DNA of 64,000 nucleotides from positions 12,394 to 76,393 of the forward strand of contig UCJH01000069.1 in NCBI GenBank assembly GCA_900472785.1. The letters are read 5' to 3'. The position numbers and the translations under genes were made by a program. Each line of letters opens with the position of its first letter. Position 1 is the stretch's first letter. The notes under the pieces are model-generated. The model worked only from the letters and a program-made list of their open reading frames with translations. It was not told the DNA's origin and did no database searches. The stretch is from Hyphomicrobiales bacterium. GTDB taxonomy: Bacteria > Pseudomonadota > Alphaproteobacteria > Rhizobiales > Rhizobiaceae. This document shows, piece by piece, positions 44,191-52,952 of this stretch.

Positions 44191-44430
44191 TCAAATATCG
44201 TTGTGTTTCAGGCTTTTCAAAAATGCGATGTCTTCCTGTACCGATGCCGGCAGGGCGGCGATTTCCCGCTGCGTCCGGCGGCGGTTTTCCGCTGCCTTTC
44301 GAGACCGCCGTTCGTCCGTAATCAGGAGCAGCAACGGTGCGATCATGCTGCGGACGGTGAAGGTGAAATGCCCGGCGCGCAGACGCACCGCAGAGCCGCT
44401 TTCGTCGGGCCGGCTTGACTGAAGGGACAT
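44191..44430 (-). CDS. DUF1127-like small protein, divergent
   Basis: 79 aa. A hydrophobic patch MIAPLLLLI lies mid-protein, and the C-terminal RRRTQREIAALPASVQEDIAF resembles the DUF1127 helix pair in degenerate form (RR..L...DI). AAAGGAG is ideal before the ATG. Tandem with the DUF1127 gene 105 bases downstream and divergent from a LysR gene, which may regulate it. Confidence 0.7.
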   Translation of the reverse strand: MSLQSSRPDESGSAVRLRAGHFTFTVRSMIAPLLLLITDERRSRKAAENRRRTQREIAALPASVQEDIAFLKSLKHNDI

Positions 44431-44549
44431 GGGAGGCTCCTTTCATCTGGTTTCGATGTTTGCAACTTGACTATTGCTCTTTGGTAATGTTCAATCAAAC
44501 GAAATGAAGTGATGTTATCTTTAAGAAAAACTGATCTTGGAGTTTTCCG

Positions 44550-45434
44550 ATGAACATGATGCTGCGACATGCCCTTCCGCTTTTGGAAATGGACATCCTG
44601 AAAACCTTTGTCGCCATCGCCGAGACCGGCAATTTCACGACGGCTGCCGAAACGGTGTACCGGACGCCATCGGCCGTCTCGATGCAGATCAAGAAGCTTG
44701 AGGAAATGCTGGGCTGCGTGCTGTTCCTGCGGGATGCGCGCTCGGTGTCGCTGACGCCGAACGGTGAACTGTTGCTCGGCTATGCCCGGCGGCTTCTGGC
44801 TCTGAACAACGAGGCCGTGTCGCGGTTCCTGCTACCGGATATGAACGGCGTCGTCCGTGTCGGCGCGCCGGAAGATATCGGCGAGCGCATTCTGCCGGAA
44901 GTGCTGAAGCGGTTTGCGGAATCATACCCCAACGTCACCGTCGATGTGATGATCGGCAACAGCAGCACCTTGCGCAAGCGCGTCGAGGAGCATCGCATGG
45001 ATATTGCCCTGTTCAACAGCATGGCCGGAGAGAATTCAGGGGGTGGGGAAATCCTCGTCTCGGAAAAGCTGGTCTGGACAGGCACGAAATGCGGCACCGC
45101 CCATACGCGTGATCCCTTGCCGATCTCGATGTGGGAAGATGGCTGCGTATGGCGCGCCGATGCCGTCGAAAAGCTGTCGAGGGCTGGCCGCAAGTTTCGC
45201 GTGGCCTTCCTCAGTGCCCACACGACCGGCCAGCGGGCAGCCATCCAGGCAGATCTCGCCATCGCTCCCTTGCCGCGCTACCTGGTTCAGGGAGACCTTG
45301 TTGCTCTCGGAGAAAGCAACGGTTTGCCCGAACTGGGTCACTACCATATCGGCCTGCAGGTCATCGACAATGCATCTCCGCCGGTCTTGGCCGTTGCTGA
45401 TCACGTGCGTGCCGCCTTCGTCGCTCTGCAGTAG
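44550..45434 (+). CDS. LysR-family regulator, LrhA/HexA-like
   Basis: 294 aa. The N-terminal HTH (about residues 14-72) reads ILKTFVAIAETGNFTTAAE then TPSAVSMQIKKLEEMLG, with the VSMQIKKLE helix typical of the LrhA/HexA subgroup. An effector domain follows from residue 100. It is divergent from two DUF1127-type genes, the arrangement in which LysR proteins often control neighbours. Effector unknown. AUG choice: MNMM; the HTH begins 13 residues in. Confidence 0.88.
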   Translation: MNMMLRHALPLLEMDILKTFVAIAETGNFTTAAETVYRTPSAVSMQIKKLEEMLGCVLFLRDARSVSLTPNGELLLGYARRLLALNNEAVSRFLLPDMNGVVRVGAPEDIGERILPEVLKRFAESYPNVTVDVMIGNSSTLRKRVEEHRMDIALFNSMAGENSGGGEILVSEKLVWTGTKCGTAHTRDPLPISMWEDGCVWRADAVEKLSRAGRKFRVAFLSAHTTGQRAAIQADLAIAPLPRYLVQGDLVALGESNGLPELGHYHIGLQVIDNASPPVLAVADHVRAAFVALQ

Positions 45435-45437
45435 GGG

Positions 45438-46619
45438 CTAATCGACGGCTTTGGTCAGCCAGCGCAGCACCCTGATCTCGTCGTCTTCCATCCAGCGCGT
45501 CAGCGTTTCGCTGCGGCTTGCGCGCATTTTCAGAAGGCCGGACAGGTCATTGGTCTCGAAATCGTCGAAAACCTTCGGGTGGATGTAGGAAGAACGACAG
45601 ACGGCCCGCGTGTTGACCAGCCGGGCCGCGACGGAATCGATGACCTCGTTGACCTGCCGTGTCCGCTGATGCTGGCTTGACGCGGGCTCGACCGCTGCCA
45701 GCGCCGTTGCCGCCATGCGGGTTGCACCCCAGGTTCGGAACTGGCGGGACGAGAAGGCACCATCGCTGGCGTCGCGGATATAGGCGTTGACATCCTGCGA
45801 GCGGATTGCATGACGCGCGCCTTCCTCATCGAGATATTGGAACAGGTGCTGGCCGGGCAGTTCCTGCAGCATGCGGATGGCACGAGTGATGCGGCGATCG
45901 CTGTGGCTCAGCCGCCATTCCTTGCCGGATTTTCCCTTGAAATTGAAGTGGACGCTGGAGCCTTCTATCTTCACATGCCGGTTGCGAAGGGTAGTCAGCC
46001 CATAGGAGCCGTTTTCCTGTGCGTAGGTTGCGTTGCCGACCCGGATGAAAAGATTGTCGAGCAGCCAGACGACGGTCGCCAGCGCCTTGTCCATGCCCAG
46101 CTTGCGCAGGCGGAGATCGGCATCCACCCTTTCGCGGATTTTCGGCAAGCTGGCTGCAAATGCCGGAAGCTGTGCGAATTTGGCCTTGCCGCGCTCATCG
46201 GACCAGTCCGCATGATAGCGGTATTGTTTGCGACCCTTGGCATCGCGGCCGGTTGCCTGCAGATGCGAGCGAGGCTCGGGAGAAATGATTACATCGGTAT
46301 AGGCAGGGGGAATGGCCAGCGCCGAAATGCGGCTGATCACATCGTGTGCGGTGATCCGCTTGCCGTTCTCGTCATAGTACAGAAAGCCGCTCTTGCCCGC
46401 CTTTCTGGTGATGCCGCTCTCGAGACCTTCAATATATAGAAGGTCGGCGGCTGCATCGCTGCTGCTGGCCTTCCCGTCGCCTTCCGGCCTGATATGGGTG
46501 ATGATCTGATCCACAGCCGCAGAACGCCGCTGTGCGGAGTTGGTTCCTCCACCGAAATACTCTCGACCTGAATCAGTCGCGACTGCGCCGCCTGCGACGT
46601 CCGCCACCGTCGCCGGCAT
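45438..46619 (-). CDS. DNA topoisomerase IB
   Basis: Up to 393 aa. Eukaryotic-like type IB topoisomerase of the poxvirus/bacterial group: GFLYYDENGKRI, then GRKQYRYHADW with a catalytic Arg region, NATYAQENGSYGLTTLRNRH, KGKSGKEW, and FSSRQFRTWGATRMAA; the catalytic Tyr is in SSYIHPKVFDD. Relaxes both positive and negative supercoils. The ATG at 46619 would overlap the end of the ASKHA gene by 47 bases and lacks a ribosome site, so the true start may be further in, e.g. a GTG near 46517. Confidence 0.88.
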   Translation of the reverse strand: MPATVADVAGGAVATDSGREYFGGGTNSAQRRSAAVDQIITHIRPEGDGKASSSDAAADLLYIEGLESGITRKAGKSGFLYYDENGKRITAHDVISRISALAIPPAYTDVIISPEPRSHLQATGRDAKGRKQYRYHADWSDERGKAKFAQLPAFAASLPKIRERVDADLRLRKLGMDKALATVVWLLDNLFIRVGNATYAQENGSYGLTTLRNRHVKIEGSSVHFNFKGKSGKEWRLSHSDRRITRAIRMLQELPGQHLFQYLDEEGARHAIRSQDVNAYIRDASDGAFSSRQFRTWGATRMAATALAAVEPASSQHQRTRQVNEVIDSVAARLVNTRAVCRSSYIHPKVFDDFETNDLSGLLKMRASRSETLTRWMEDDEIRVLRWLTKAVD

Positions 46620-48615
46620 CGTCGAACAGCACCTTGCGCTCCGGGAGGGCCACGACGGCCGAAAGCTTCGGGAAGGTATCGACCTTGTTCGGCAGTGCCA
46701 TGGCGTAGACGAAATGCTCCTGGAATTTCGGCTCCAGCGCCGTCTCGATCTTCTCGATGCGGTTGACGGTCTGCTCGATCTCGCGGCGATGACCGCGGTT
46801 GAGCAGCGCCATCAGCGCGCCGGTGCCGGCGGCATTGCCGACAGCCTTGACTTCAGAGAGATCGCAATCGGGGATCAGGCCCAGCACCATGGCGTATTTC
46901 GGATCGATGAACGAGCCGAAAGCACCGGCGAACCGGATCGTGTCGACATGCTCGATCTCGAGCTTCTCCATCAAAAGCTTGATGCCGGCATAGAGCGCCG
47001 CCTTGGCGAGCTGGATGGCGCGTACGTCGTTCTGGGTCACGGTGATGCGCTGCTCGCCGTCATGCAGCAGGTAGGAGAAGGTGCGGCCGGTCGAGAGGAT
47101 GCGAGGGCTCTTTTCCGCCATCGCCCCATCGACGACGCCGTCCGTCGAGATAATCCCCGAAAGGTACATCTCGGCGACGACTTCAATAATCGCCGAGCCG
47201 CAGATGCCGGTGACGCCGACCGCCGCCGCATCTTCGGCAAACCCATCTTCATCCGACCATTTGTCGACGCCGATGACGCGGAATTTCGGCTCAAGCGTCA
47301 CTGGATCGATGCGCACGCGCTCGATCGCCCCGGGCGCTGCGCGCTGGCCGGACGAGATTTCGGCGCCTTCGAAGGCCGGGCCGGTGGGCGAGGAGGCGGC
47401 AACGACACGTTTGCTGTTGCCGAGCACGATTTCGGCATTGGTGCCGACATCGACGAGCAGCATCATCTTGTCCTGCCGGTACGGGCCTTCGGCAAGCGTT
47501 GCACCCGCGGCGTCGGCGCCGACATGGCCGGCGATGCAGGGCAGCATGTAGAGACGCGCACCACGATTGACGTCGATATCGATCTCATGCGCCCAGAATT
47601 GCAGGGCGCCGGAAACGGCCAGCGCGAAGGGCGCCTGGCCGAGCTCGGTCGGATCGATACCGAGAAACAGGTGATGCATGATCGGATTGCCGACGAACAC
47701 CATGTCGAGAATGTCGTGGCGGTCGACCTCGCCTTCCGCGCAGACCTTGCCGATGAGCACGTTGATCGCCTCGCGCACGGCTTTGGTCATGGCTTCCCGG
47801 CCGTCCGGGTTCATCATGACATAGGAGACGCGGCTCATCAGGTCCTCGCCGAAGCGGATCTGCGGATTGGAGGTGCCGGACGATGCGACGATGCGGCCCG
47901 AGAGCAGCGAGACCAGATGCATGGCGATCGTCGTCGAGCCGATATCGCAGGCGATGCCATAGGCCTCGTTCTTCAGGCCGGGATAAAGGGCCACGATGAA
48001 GGGGCGTGAACTATCCATGTCGCGGTGGATCGCGGCGGTGACGCCCCAATTGCCCTTGCGCAGGATGCCCTGGATCTGCGGAATCAGATGCGGCGCGATC
48101 AAAAGATCCTTCCAGCCCCAGTCCTTTTCCAGCATCACTTTCAGCCGGTCGAGATCGCCGAGCGGTTTGTGCATGTCCGGCTCGTCCACCTCGACATAGC
48201 ACAGCTGGATCGCTGCATTGCGCTCGATGACGCGGTCGGTCGCTGCCTTGCGCACCACCTGCGCGTTGATCACCGTGTCCTGCGGCACGTCGATGACGAG
48301 ATCGCCGAGGATCTGGGCGGAACAGGACAGACGCCGGCCGTCGGGCAGGTCGCGCACCGAGGCGTAGCGTTGTTCCTTCGGCCCGAGCGGCGAGATGTGG
48401 TCGTTGGACGAGACGATCTTGTGCTTGGCGAAATTGCCTTCCTGCACGGTCACCTGACAGCGCCCGCAGGTGGCCCGCCCGCCGCAGACGCTCTCGACAT
48501 AGACGCCGAGCTGTCGCGCGGCATCGAGCACCGGGGTGCCGACGGGAAAACGACCGCGCTTGCCGGACGGCATGAAAAGGACGAGGGGATCGCTTTTGTT
48601 CTGCTCAGCCGACAC
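46573..48615 (-). CDS. RamA/RACo-like activator of corrinoid proteins (2Fe-2S ferredoxin plus ASKHA domain)
   Basis: 680 aa. The N-terminal plant-type 2Fe-2S domain has Cys44, Cys50, Cys53 (VCGGRATCGRC) and Cys98. A linker and a DUF4445 ASKHA ATPase domain (about 215-620) follow, with ACDIGSTTIAMHLVSLLSG, VDVGTNAEIVLGN and FAGAFGSFIDPKYA. In methylotrophs and acetogens such proteins reduce inactive Co(II) corrinoid to Co(I) at the cost of ATP. Here it would serve the corrinoid protein at 54652. The C-terminus ends in an Arg/Gly-rich tail (GGGRRRRRSRD), like two other enzymes of the cluster. Lies 13 bases after a small gene in the operon. Confidence 0.9.
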   Translation of the reverse strand: MSAEQNKSDPLVLFMPSGKRGRFPVGTPVLDAARQLGVYVESVCGGRATCGRCQVTVQEGNFAKHKIVSSNDHISPLGPKEQRYASVRDLPDGRRLSCSAQILGDLVIDVPQDTVINAQVVRKAATDRVIERNAAIQLCYVEVDEPDMHKPLGDLDRLKVMLEKDWGWKDLLIAPHLIPQIQGILRKGNWGVTAAIHRDMDSSRPFIVALYPGLKNEAYGIACDIGSTTIAMHLVSLLSGRIVASSGTSNPQIRFGEDLMSRVSYVMMNPDGREAMTKAVREAINVLIGKVCAEGEVDRHDILDMVFVGNPIMHHLFLGIDPTELGQAPFALAVSGALQFWAHEIDIDVNRGARLYMLPCIAGHVGADAAGATLAEGPYRQDKMMLLVDVGTNAEIVLGNSKRVVAASSPTGPAFEGAEISSGQRAAPGAIERVRIDPVTLEPKFRVIGVDKWSDEDGFAEDAAAVGVTGICGSAIIEVVAEMYLSGIISTDGVVDGAMAEKSPRILSTGRTFSYLLHDGEQRITVTQNDVRAIQLAKAALYAGIKLLMEKLEIEHVDTIRFAGAFGSFIDPKYAMVLGLIPDCDLSEVKAVGNAAGTGALMALLNRGHRREIEQTVNRIEKIETALEPKFQEHFVYAMALPNKVDTFPKLSAVVALPERKVLFDDAGDGGGRRRRRSRD

Positions 48616-48628
48616 GGTCAGTCCATTC

Positions 48629-48958
48629 CTATTCGCTCAAACGCCGCGCATTGGCGCGGACGCGCTTGCCATACGGTTTCAGGGCCGCCACTGCGACGCG
48701 CTCCGCGGCGCCGACCATGCCGGTGCAGGTTCCTGTCGCCAGAGCGGCTGTGGCGGTGACGCCTTCGGCCACCATGGCGACATTGACGGCCATGACACTT
48801 TCCAGTGCGGCCGCCAGCTTCTCTGTGATCATCCTGTTCAGTTCCACGCCACCCGCCATCGGGCTTGCGGCGAGTTCCTTCATGCGGCTCGACATGACCA
48901 TCGGGGCCTGAAACCAGAGGGAGGCGAATTCGGCGATCAAATCGGCATTTACAGTCAT
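48629..48958 (-). CDS. Small helical protein of the methyl transfer operon, 109 aa
   Basis: MTVNADLIAEFASLWFQAPMV starts an Ala/Met-rich, mostly helical chain with MITEKLAAALESVMAVNVAM and a basic end RVRANARRLSE. GGAAAG precedes the ATG at 48958. It lies between the methyl-THF methyltransferase (20 bases) and the activator gene (13 bases), so translational linkage is likely. No domain recognised; a scaffold or phasin-like role is only a guess. Confidence 0.75.
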   Translation of the reverse strand: MTVNADLIAEFASLWFQAPMVMSSRMKELAASPMAGGVELNRMITEKLAAALESVMAVNVAMVAEGVTATAALATGTCTGMVGAAERVAVAALKPYGKRVRANARRLSE

Positions 48959-48978
48959 TGCAAGTCTTTCCGGGCGGA

Positions 48979-49938
48979 TCATTCCGCCCTTGCGCCGGTG
49001 CGGCCGGCGCGGCCGCCACGGCGACCGCCACCGGCGCCTGCCGGGGATGCCGAGGCGGCAACAGCACCGCCTTCGGCCGGCTTGTGGTCACGATAGGTCA
49101 TGATCCAGTTGCCGCAGTTCGGGTCCGTGCCGTTCAGCACGTTGGCGGCGCGAACGGCTTCCATTTCCTGCGGACGGCAGGGGTTCATGATCGCCGATGT
49201 CATGCCCGCACCGATGACCATCGGGATAAAGCCGGCATTGATGCCGTGGCGATGCGGCAGGCCGAACGAGATGTTGGACAGGCCGCAGGTGGTGTTGACC
49301 TTCAGTTCGTTGCGCAGCCGGTGCAACAGCGCAAAGACCTGACGGCCTGCATCGCCGAGTGCACCGATCGGCATGACCAGCGGGTCCACGACGATATCGT
49401 GCGGCTTGATACCATAATCCATGGCCCGCTCGACAATTTTCTTCGCAACTGCGAAACGAACGTCCGGATCCATCGAAATGCCGGTCTCGTCGTTGGAGAT
49501 AGCGACGACCGGGACGTCGTATTTCTTGCAGAGCGGCAGGATGGCCTCGAGCTTTTCTTCCTCGCCGGTTACGGAATTGACCAGCGGGCGACCCTTGGCG
49601 ATCTTCAGTGCTGCCTCGATGGCGGCGGTAACGGACGAATCGATCGACAGCGGAACGTCGACGAGGCCTTGAACGATTTCCATAGTCTGCACGAGCAAGC
49701 CCGGCTCGGTCTCGTTCGGGTTGACGGAGGTGACGCCGGCGTTGACGTCGAGCATGGTGGCGCCTGCAGCAACCTGCTCCAGCGCGTCCTTGATGACCGT
49801 GTCGAAATTGCCGACGATCATCTCTGCGGCCAGCTTCTTGCGCCCGGTCGGATTGATGCGCTCGCCGATGACGCAGAAGGGCTGGTCGAAGCCGATGATG
49901 ATTTCGCGGGTGGCGGAAGCAACGATGGTGCGGGTCAT
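48979..49938 (-). CDS. Methyltetrahydrofolate:corrinoid methyltransferase (pterin-binding, MtgA/AcsE-like)
   Basis: 319 aa. A TIM-barrel pterin-binding domain covers residues 10-270: IGERINPTGRKKLAAEM, GATMLDVNAGV, PLSIDSSVTAAIEAAL, VNSVTGEEEK and GLSNISFGLPHR, as in AcsE, MtgA and the MetH folate module. It would move methyl from methyl-Co(III) corrinoid to tetrahydrofolate. A C-terminal Ala/Gly/Arg-rich tail (GGGRRGGRAGRTGARAE) is additional to the usual fold. Between metF-like and the small gene in the minus operon. Confidence 0.9.
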   Translation of the reverse strand: MTRTIVASATREIIIGFDQPFCVIGERINPTGRKKLAAEMIVGNFDTVIKDALEQVAAGATMLDVNAGVTSVNPNETEPGLLVQTMEIVQGLVDVPLSIDSSVTAAIEAALKIAKGRPLVNSVTGEEEKLEAILPLCKKYDVPVVAISNDETGISMDPDVRFAVAKKIVERAMDYGIKPHDIVVDPLVMPIGALGDAGRQVFALLHRLRNELKVNTTCGLSNISFGLPHRHGINAGFIPMVIGAGMTSAIMNPCRPQEMEAVRAANVLNGTDPNCGNWIMTYRDHKPAEGGAVAASASPAGAGGGRRGGRAGRTGARAE

Positions 49939-50041
49939 GTCTGATCCTCTGGTCGGGTGGCGCGTCCGCTTTGCTTACGGCGGCTGATGTGTTTTGGGAA
50001 GATGCGCCTGGTGACGCATCCCGATTGTTTTTTGCAGGCGG

Positions 50042-51136
50042 TCAGTGCGGGCGGTGCGCCGCGACGTCGGCCATTTCCTGCTGGTTCTCGGTCTTGCCGT
50101 CGCGCAACGATTCCATCCGTTCGGCAACCAGCTGGTCGCCAAGATTCGATTCGCGCTTCCAGGGCGTACGCCCCTTCAGGACGCCGGATTCGTGGACGAT
50201 CTCGGCGACATATTCTTCCTGTCGATAGGCCATCACGTGGACGCCGGAAACGCCGGCGATTTCCTTGACCTCGTTGATGATATCAATGCAGAGCTGCTTG
50301 CCTTCCTTCTTCTGGTCCTGCGCGCCTTCGAGACGGGCGATGACCGAATCGGGAATATGGATGCCGGGCACATTCGAGCGGATCCACTTGGCGGTCTTGG
50401 CAGACGCGAGCGGCCCGACGCCGCAAAGGATGTAGCACTTTTCGTCGAGACCGAGATCACGCACCTTCTGCATGTAGCTGCGGAACATCGGCACGTCGAA
50501 GCAATACTGGCTCTGGACGAACTGCGCGCCGGCCTCGATCTTCTTGGCGAGCCGGTAGGGGCGGAAGTCGTAGGGCGGTGCAAAGGGGTTGATGGCGGCA
50601 CCGAGGAAGACCTGCGGCGGGGTCGTCAGCTTGCGACCCGACAGGAACTTGCCGTTGTCGCGCATGATCCGGACGGTTTCGAGCAGCGACATGCAGTCCA
50701 GATCGAAGACCGGCTTGGCGCCCGGCTGGTCGCCCGCCTGCACGCCGTCACCGGTCAGGCACATGATGTTGGCAACGCCCATCGCGGCTGCGCCCAGCAC
50801 GTCGCCCTGGATTGCGATGCGGTTCTTGTCGCGGCAGGCGATCTGCATGATCGGTGCGTAACCCATGCGGGTCAGGAGCGCACAGATGCCGACAGACGAC
50901 ATGTGGCAGTTGGCGCCGGAGGCATCGACGGCGTTGATGCCATCGACCCAGCCTTCGAAGATCGCAGCACGTTCGTAAACGTCCTGCGGATCGGCGCTGT
51001 CGGGCGGGTTGAGTTCGGCGGTAACCGCGAATTCGCCGCGGCGCAAGACGCGTTCCAGCCGGCCGCGCGACGAGTGGCCGGGCAGGGGATCGAGCGGCAG
51101 GTGCCGGCCGAGGGGGTTTTCATCGATATGCGCCAT
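50042..51136 (-). CDS. MetF-like methylenetetrahydrofolate reductase
   Basis: 364 aa. TIM-barrel of the MTHFR family: FAVTAELNPPDSADPQDVYE, CRDKNRIAIQGDVLGAAAMG, NIMCLTGDGVQAGDQPGAK and GAQFVQSQYCFDVPMFRSYM. In this operon it probably runs in the oxidising direction, turning 5-methyl-THF into 5,10-methylene-THF. It differs from housekeeping MetF and is paired with the MTHFR C-terminal-type protein encoded four bases upstream, as in acetogen and methylotroph MetFV arrangements. Electron acceptor unknown. Confidence 0.9.
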   Translation of the reverse strand: MAHIDENPLGRHLPLDPLPGHSSRGRLERVLRRGEFAVTAELNPPDSADPQDVYERAAIFEGWVDGINAVDASGANCHMSSVGICALLTRMGYAPIMQIACRDKNRIAIQGDVLGAAAMGVANIMCLTGDGVQAGDQPGAKPVFDLDCMSLLETVRIMRDNGKFLSGRKLTTPPQVFLGAAINPFAPPYDFRPYRLAKKIEAGAQFVQSQYCFDVPMFRSYMQKVRDLGLDEKCYILCGVGPLASAKTAKWIRSNVPGIHIPDSVIARLEGAQDQKKEGKQLCIDIINEVKEIAGVSGVHVMAYRQEEYVAEIVHESGVLKGRTPWKRESNLGDQLVAERMESLRDGKTENQQEMADVAAHRPH

Positions 51137-51139
51137 GGC

Positions 51140-51712
51140 TCAAGCGTCCTTCGCTGCCGCTTCGCGGGCTTCGGCGGCCTGCGCGGTGACGCGCAGCCAG
51201 GAGGATGTTTCGCGCAGAGACTGGTTGACCGGCTTCTGCACGTTGAGGATCGCGTCGCCGCCGACCATGTTGCGGGAGCCTTCCCATGCCTTGACCCAGA
51301 CGCAGGGCATGTCGGGCTCGACCTCGCAATTGCCGTTGGCGCGGACGCCGCCGCAGGGGCCGTTGCGCAGCTGTTTCGGGCAGTTCATCGGGCAGGACAT
51401 GCCCGTGGACGACAGCGCGCACTGGCCGCACATGCGACAGTCGAACAACAGGCCCTTGACGTTGCGCTCGATAAAGGTGATCGGCACTTCCACGCGGCTG
51501 TAGCCGATCGCCTTCCACAGCGGATGCAGCAAAAGGAAAACATCGGCGAAGCGGTGGTAGAACCATTCGAGAAAACGCGAGTGGCGCACAGCCCATAGCC
51601 GGATCGTGTAACTGCGGCGGGCGCGGCGGTTCGGTGAAACGCCGGATGGCGTGTAGGCGCCGGTGGCAGCCTTCTTGGCAGGGGCGGCATTGCCGGGTTT
51701 CGCGTCAGCCAT
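51140..51712 (-). CDS. MTHFR C-terminal zinc/Fe-S-type protein (MetV-like)
   Basis: 190 aa. The conserved core CRMCGQCALSSTGMSCPMNC, then NGPCGGVRANGNCEVEPDMPCVW, is the Cys-rich pattern of the MTHFR C-terminal (PF12225, MetV) family. It partners MetF-type subunits in electron transfer. An Ala/Lys-rich N-terminus precedes it. The ATG at 51712 overlaps the upstream stop as ATGGCTGA, so translation is coupled; a GTG at 51724 is an alternative. Confidence 0.9.
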   Translation of the reverse strand: MADAKPGNAAPAKKAATGAYTPSGVSPNRRARRSYTIRLWAVRHSRFLEWFYHRFADVFLLLHPLWKAIGYSRVEVPITFIERNVKGLLFDCRMCGQCALSSTGMSCPMNCPKQLRNGPCGGVRANGNCEVEPDMPCVWVKAWEGSRNMVGGDAILNVQKPVNQSLRETSSWLRVTAQAAEAREAAAKDA

Positions 51713-52007
51713 TGTCCTTGCCACCCGCCTTCACCAGTGCAACCAGCCGTTCCTTGTCGTAGGCGGCCTCGATTTCCGCAGCGGCCTTGTCGGCTTCGGC
51801 TTCGAGATCGTCGGAAACGGGCGTGGGATCGGCCTTGCGCCATTCTGCCAGGTAATCGCCGGATTCGGCAGCGCCTGTGCGCATCGCCGCCATGTCGATC
51901 GCTTCGGTGAAGCGCAGGGACAGTTCCCGCTTGGCGTTCTTGCGCCCCTGCTTGATGATGACCTGCGCGGGAATATCGCGCCAGTAGACGATGATGCGGT
52001 CTGCCAT
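51705..52007 (-). CDS. PF13769-like ('virulence factor') small protein
   Basis: 100 aa. MADRIIVYWRDIPAQVIIKQG followed by FTEAIDMAAMRTGAAESGDYL and a Lys/Ala/Glu-rich C-terminus. The pattern matches the small family named virulence factor in databases, whose function is not known but which recurs beside MTHFR-type genes. First gene of the operon, eight bases overlapping the next. ATG at 52007 is preferred over 52043. Confidence 0.82.
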   Translation of the reverse strand: MADRIIVYWRDIPAQVIIKQGRKNAKRELSLRFTEAIDMAAMRTGAAESGDYLAEWRKADPTPVSDDLEAEADKAAAEIEAAYDKERLVALVKAGGKDNG

Positions 52008-52154
52008 GTGTCCCAAATTCTCCTCTTGCCCGACAATGCGCATGTCGGGGTCGCAGGGCTCACCTCGCCACGACGCGGGATATGCTCAAAAGCGACCTTG
52101 ATGTTCCGTTGGCGATATATACCGGAAAACGACGATAGGGCTTGTGGGTGCCGA

Positions 52155-52943
52155 CTACCAGACCCCGCGTGTCACGCCGTTCCAGAGCCATGTCCAGATC
52201 GGCGGATGGTACCATTGTTTGGAGTTTCCGGTGGTTGGAACCGGCCGGATCGTACCGTTCAGCACGTCTTCTATGGCCCTGATGGCGATATCTGTCGAGG
52301 CGGCAGTCTGCAGCAGCGGATAGGTATGCAGCGTGTCATTTTTCGAAGGTGTCATCCGCGACTGATAGAGGACATCGCCGGTATCGACGCCTTCGTCGAC
52401 CAGATGCACGGTGGCGCCGAAATTGGCCGCATCACCGGTGGCCAGCGCCCAATAGCCACCCATAAGGCCGCGATAGTGTGGATTGATGCCGGCGTGAAAA
52501 TTGAGAACGGGGCAGGGCATGGCCGAAAGCGTCGTGCGACTCAGCATGCGGCAGCTGATCAGGAAGATGACATCGGGTGCAAGGTCACGGATGCGTGCCG
52601 CAGCGGACGGCGCGTTGATGCTGCCAATGTCGATTACGGAGACGGCGGGATTGTCGGTATCGCTTGCGCCATAGTCGCGCAGGATTTCGGCGGCCCGCAA
52701 CTGCGTGAAACGTTTGCCGAATTTGGAGACGGCCATGGTCGCAAATTGCCCACCGGCCGCGATCCAGCCGAGTTTTTTCGCACGGCGTTTCAGGAAAACC
52801 GATTTCGATTCCGGCTCTTCTCGAATGATCGTGATCGCGCCTGCGCCGAATCGGCCGGCAAGTGCGTTGATCATCACCTGCGGATTGGGGCCGCCTGCGG
52901 TGACGACAACAATGCGGTGTCCGGGTTCACGCGTCTCCTGCAT
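52155..52943 (-). CDS. Formyltransferase-fold protein (GART/Fmt-like)
   Basis: 262 aa. The N-terminal half is Rossmann-like with HRIVVVTAGGPNPQVMINAL and VSVIDIGSINAPS. The C-terminal half carries the formyltransferase signature: NFHAGINPHYRGLMGGYWAL supplies Asn and His, and DEGVDTGDVL the Asp. Such enzymes use 10-formyl-THF on an amino substrate. It is not a normal Fmt (no tRNA-binding extension). Placement beside folate-linked methyl transfer genes hints at use of the folate one-carbon pool; sugar formyltransferase is an alternative. Confidence 0.83.
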   Translation of the reverse strand: MQETREPGHRIVVVTAGGPNPQVMINALAGRFGAGAITIIREEPESKSVFLKRRAKKLGWIAAGGQFATMAVSKFGKRFTQLRAAEILRDYGASDTDNPAVSVIDIGSINAPSAAARIRDLAPDVIFLISCRMLSRTTLSAMPCPVLNFHAGINPHYRGLMGGYWALATGDAANFGATVHLVDEGVDTGDVLYQSRMTPSKNDTLHTYPLLQTAASTDIAIRAIEDVLNGTIRPVPTTGNSKQWYHPPIWTWLWNGVTRGVW

Positions 52944-52952
52944 GCCTGGACC

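Noticed and set aside
46540-48009. Long plus-strand frame opposite the activator gene
   Set aside because: The minus-strand protein shows 2Fe-2S and ASKHA motifs; the plus frame has none.
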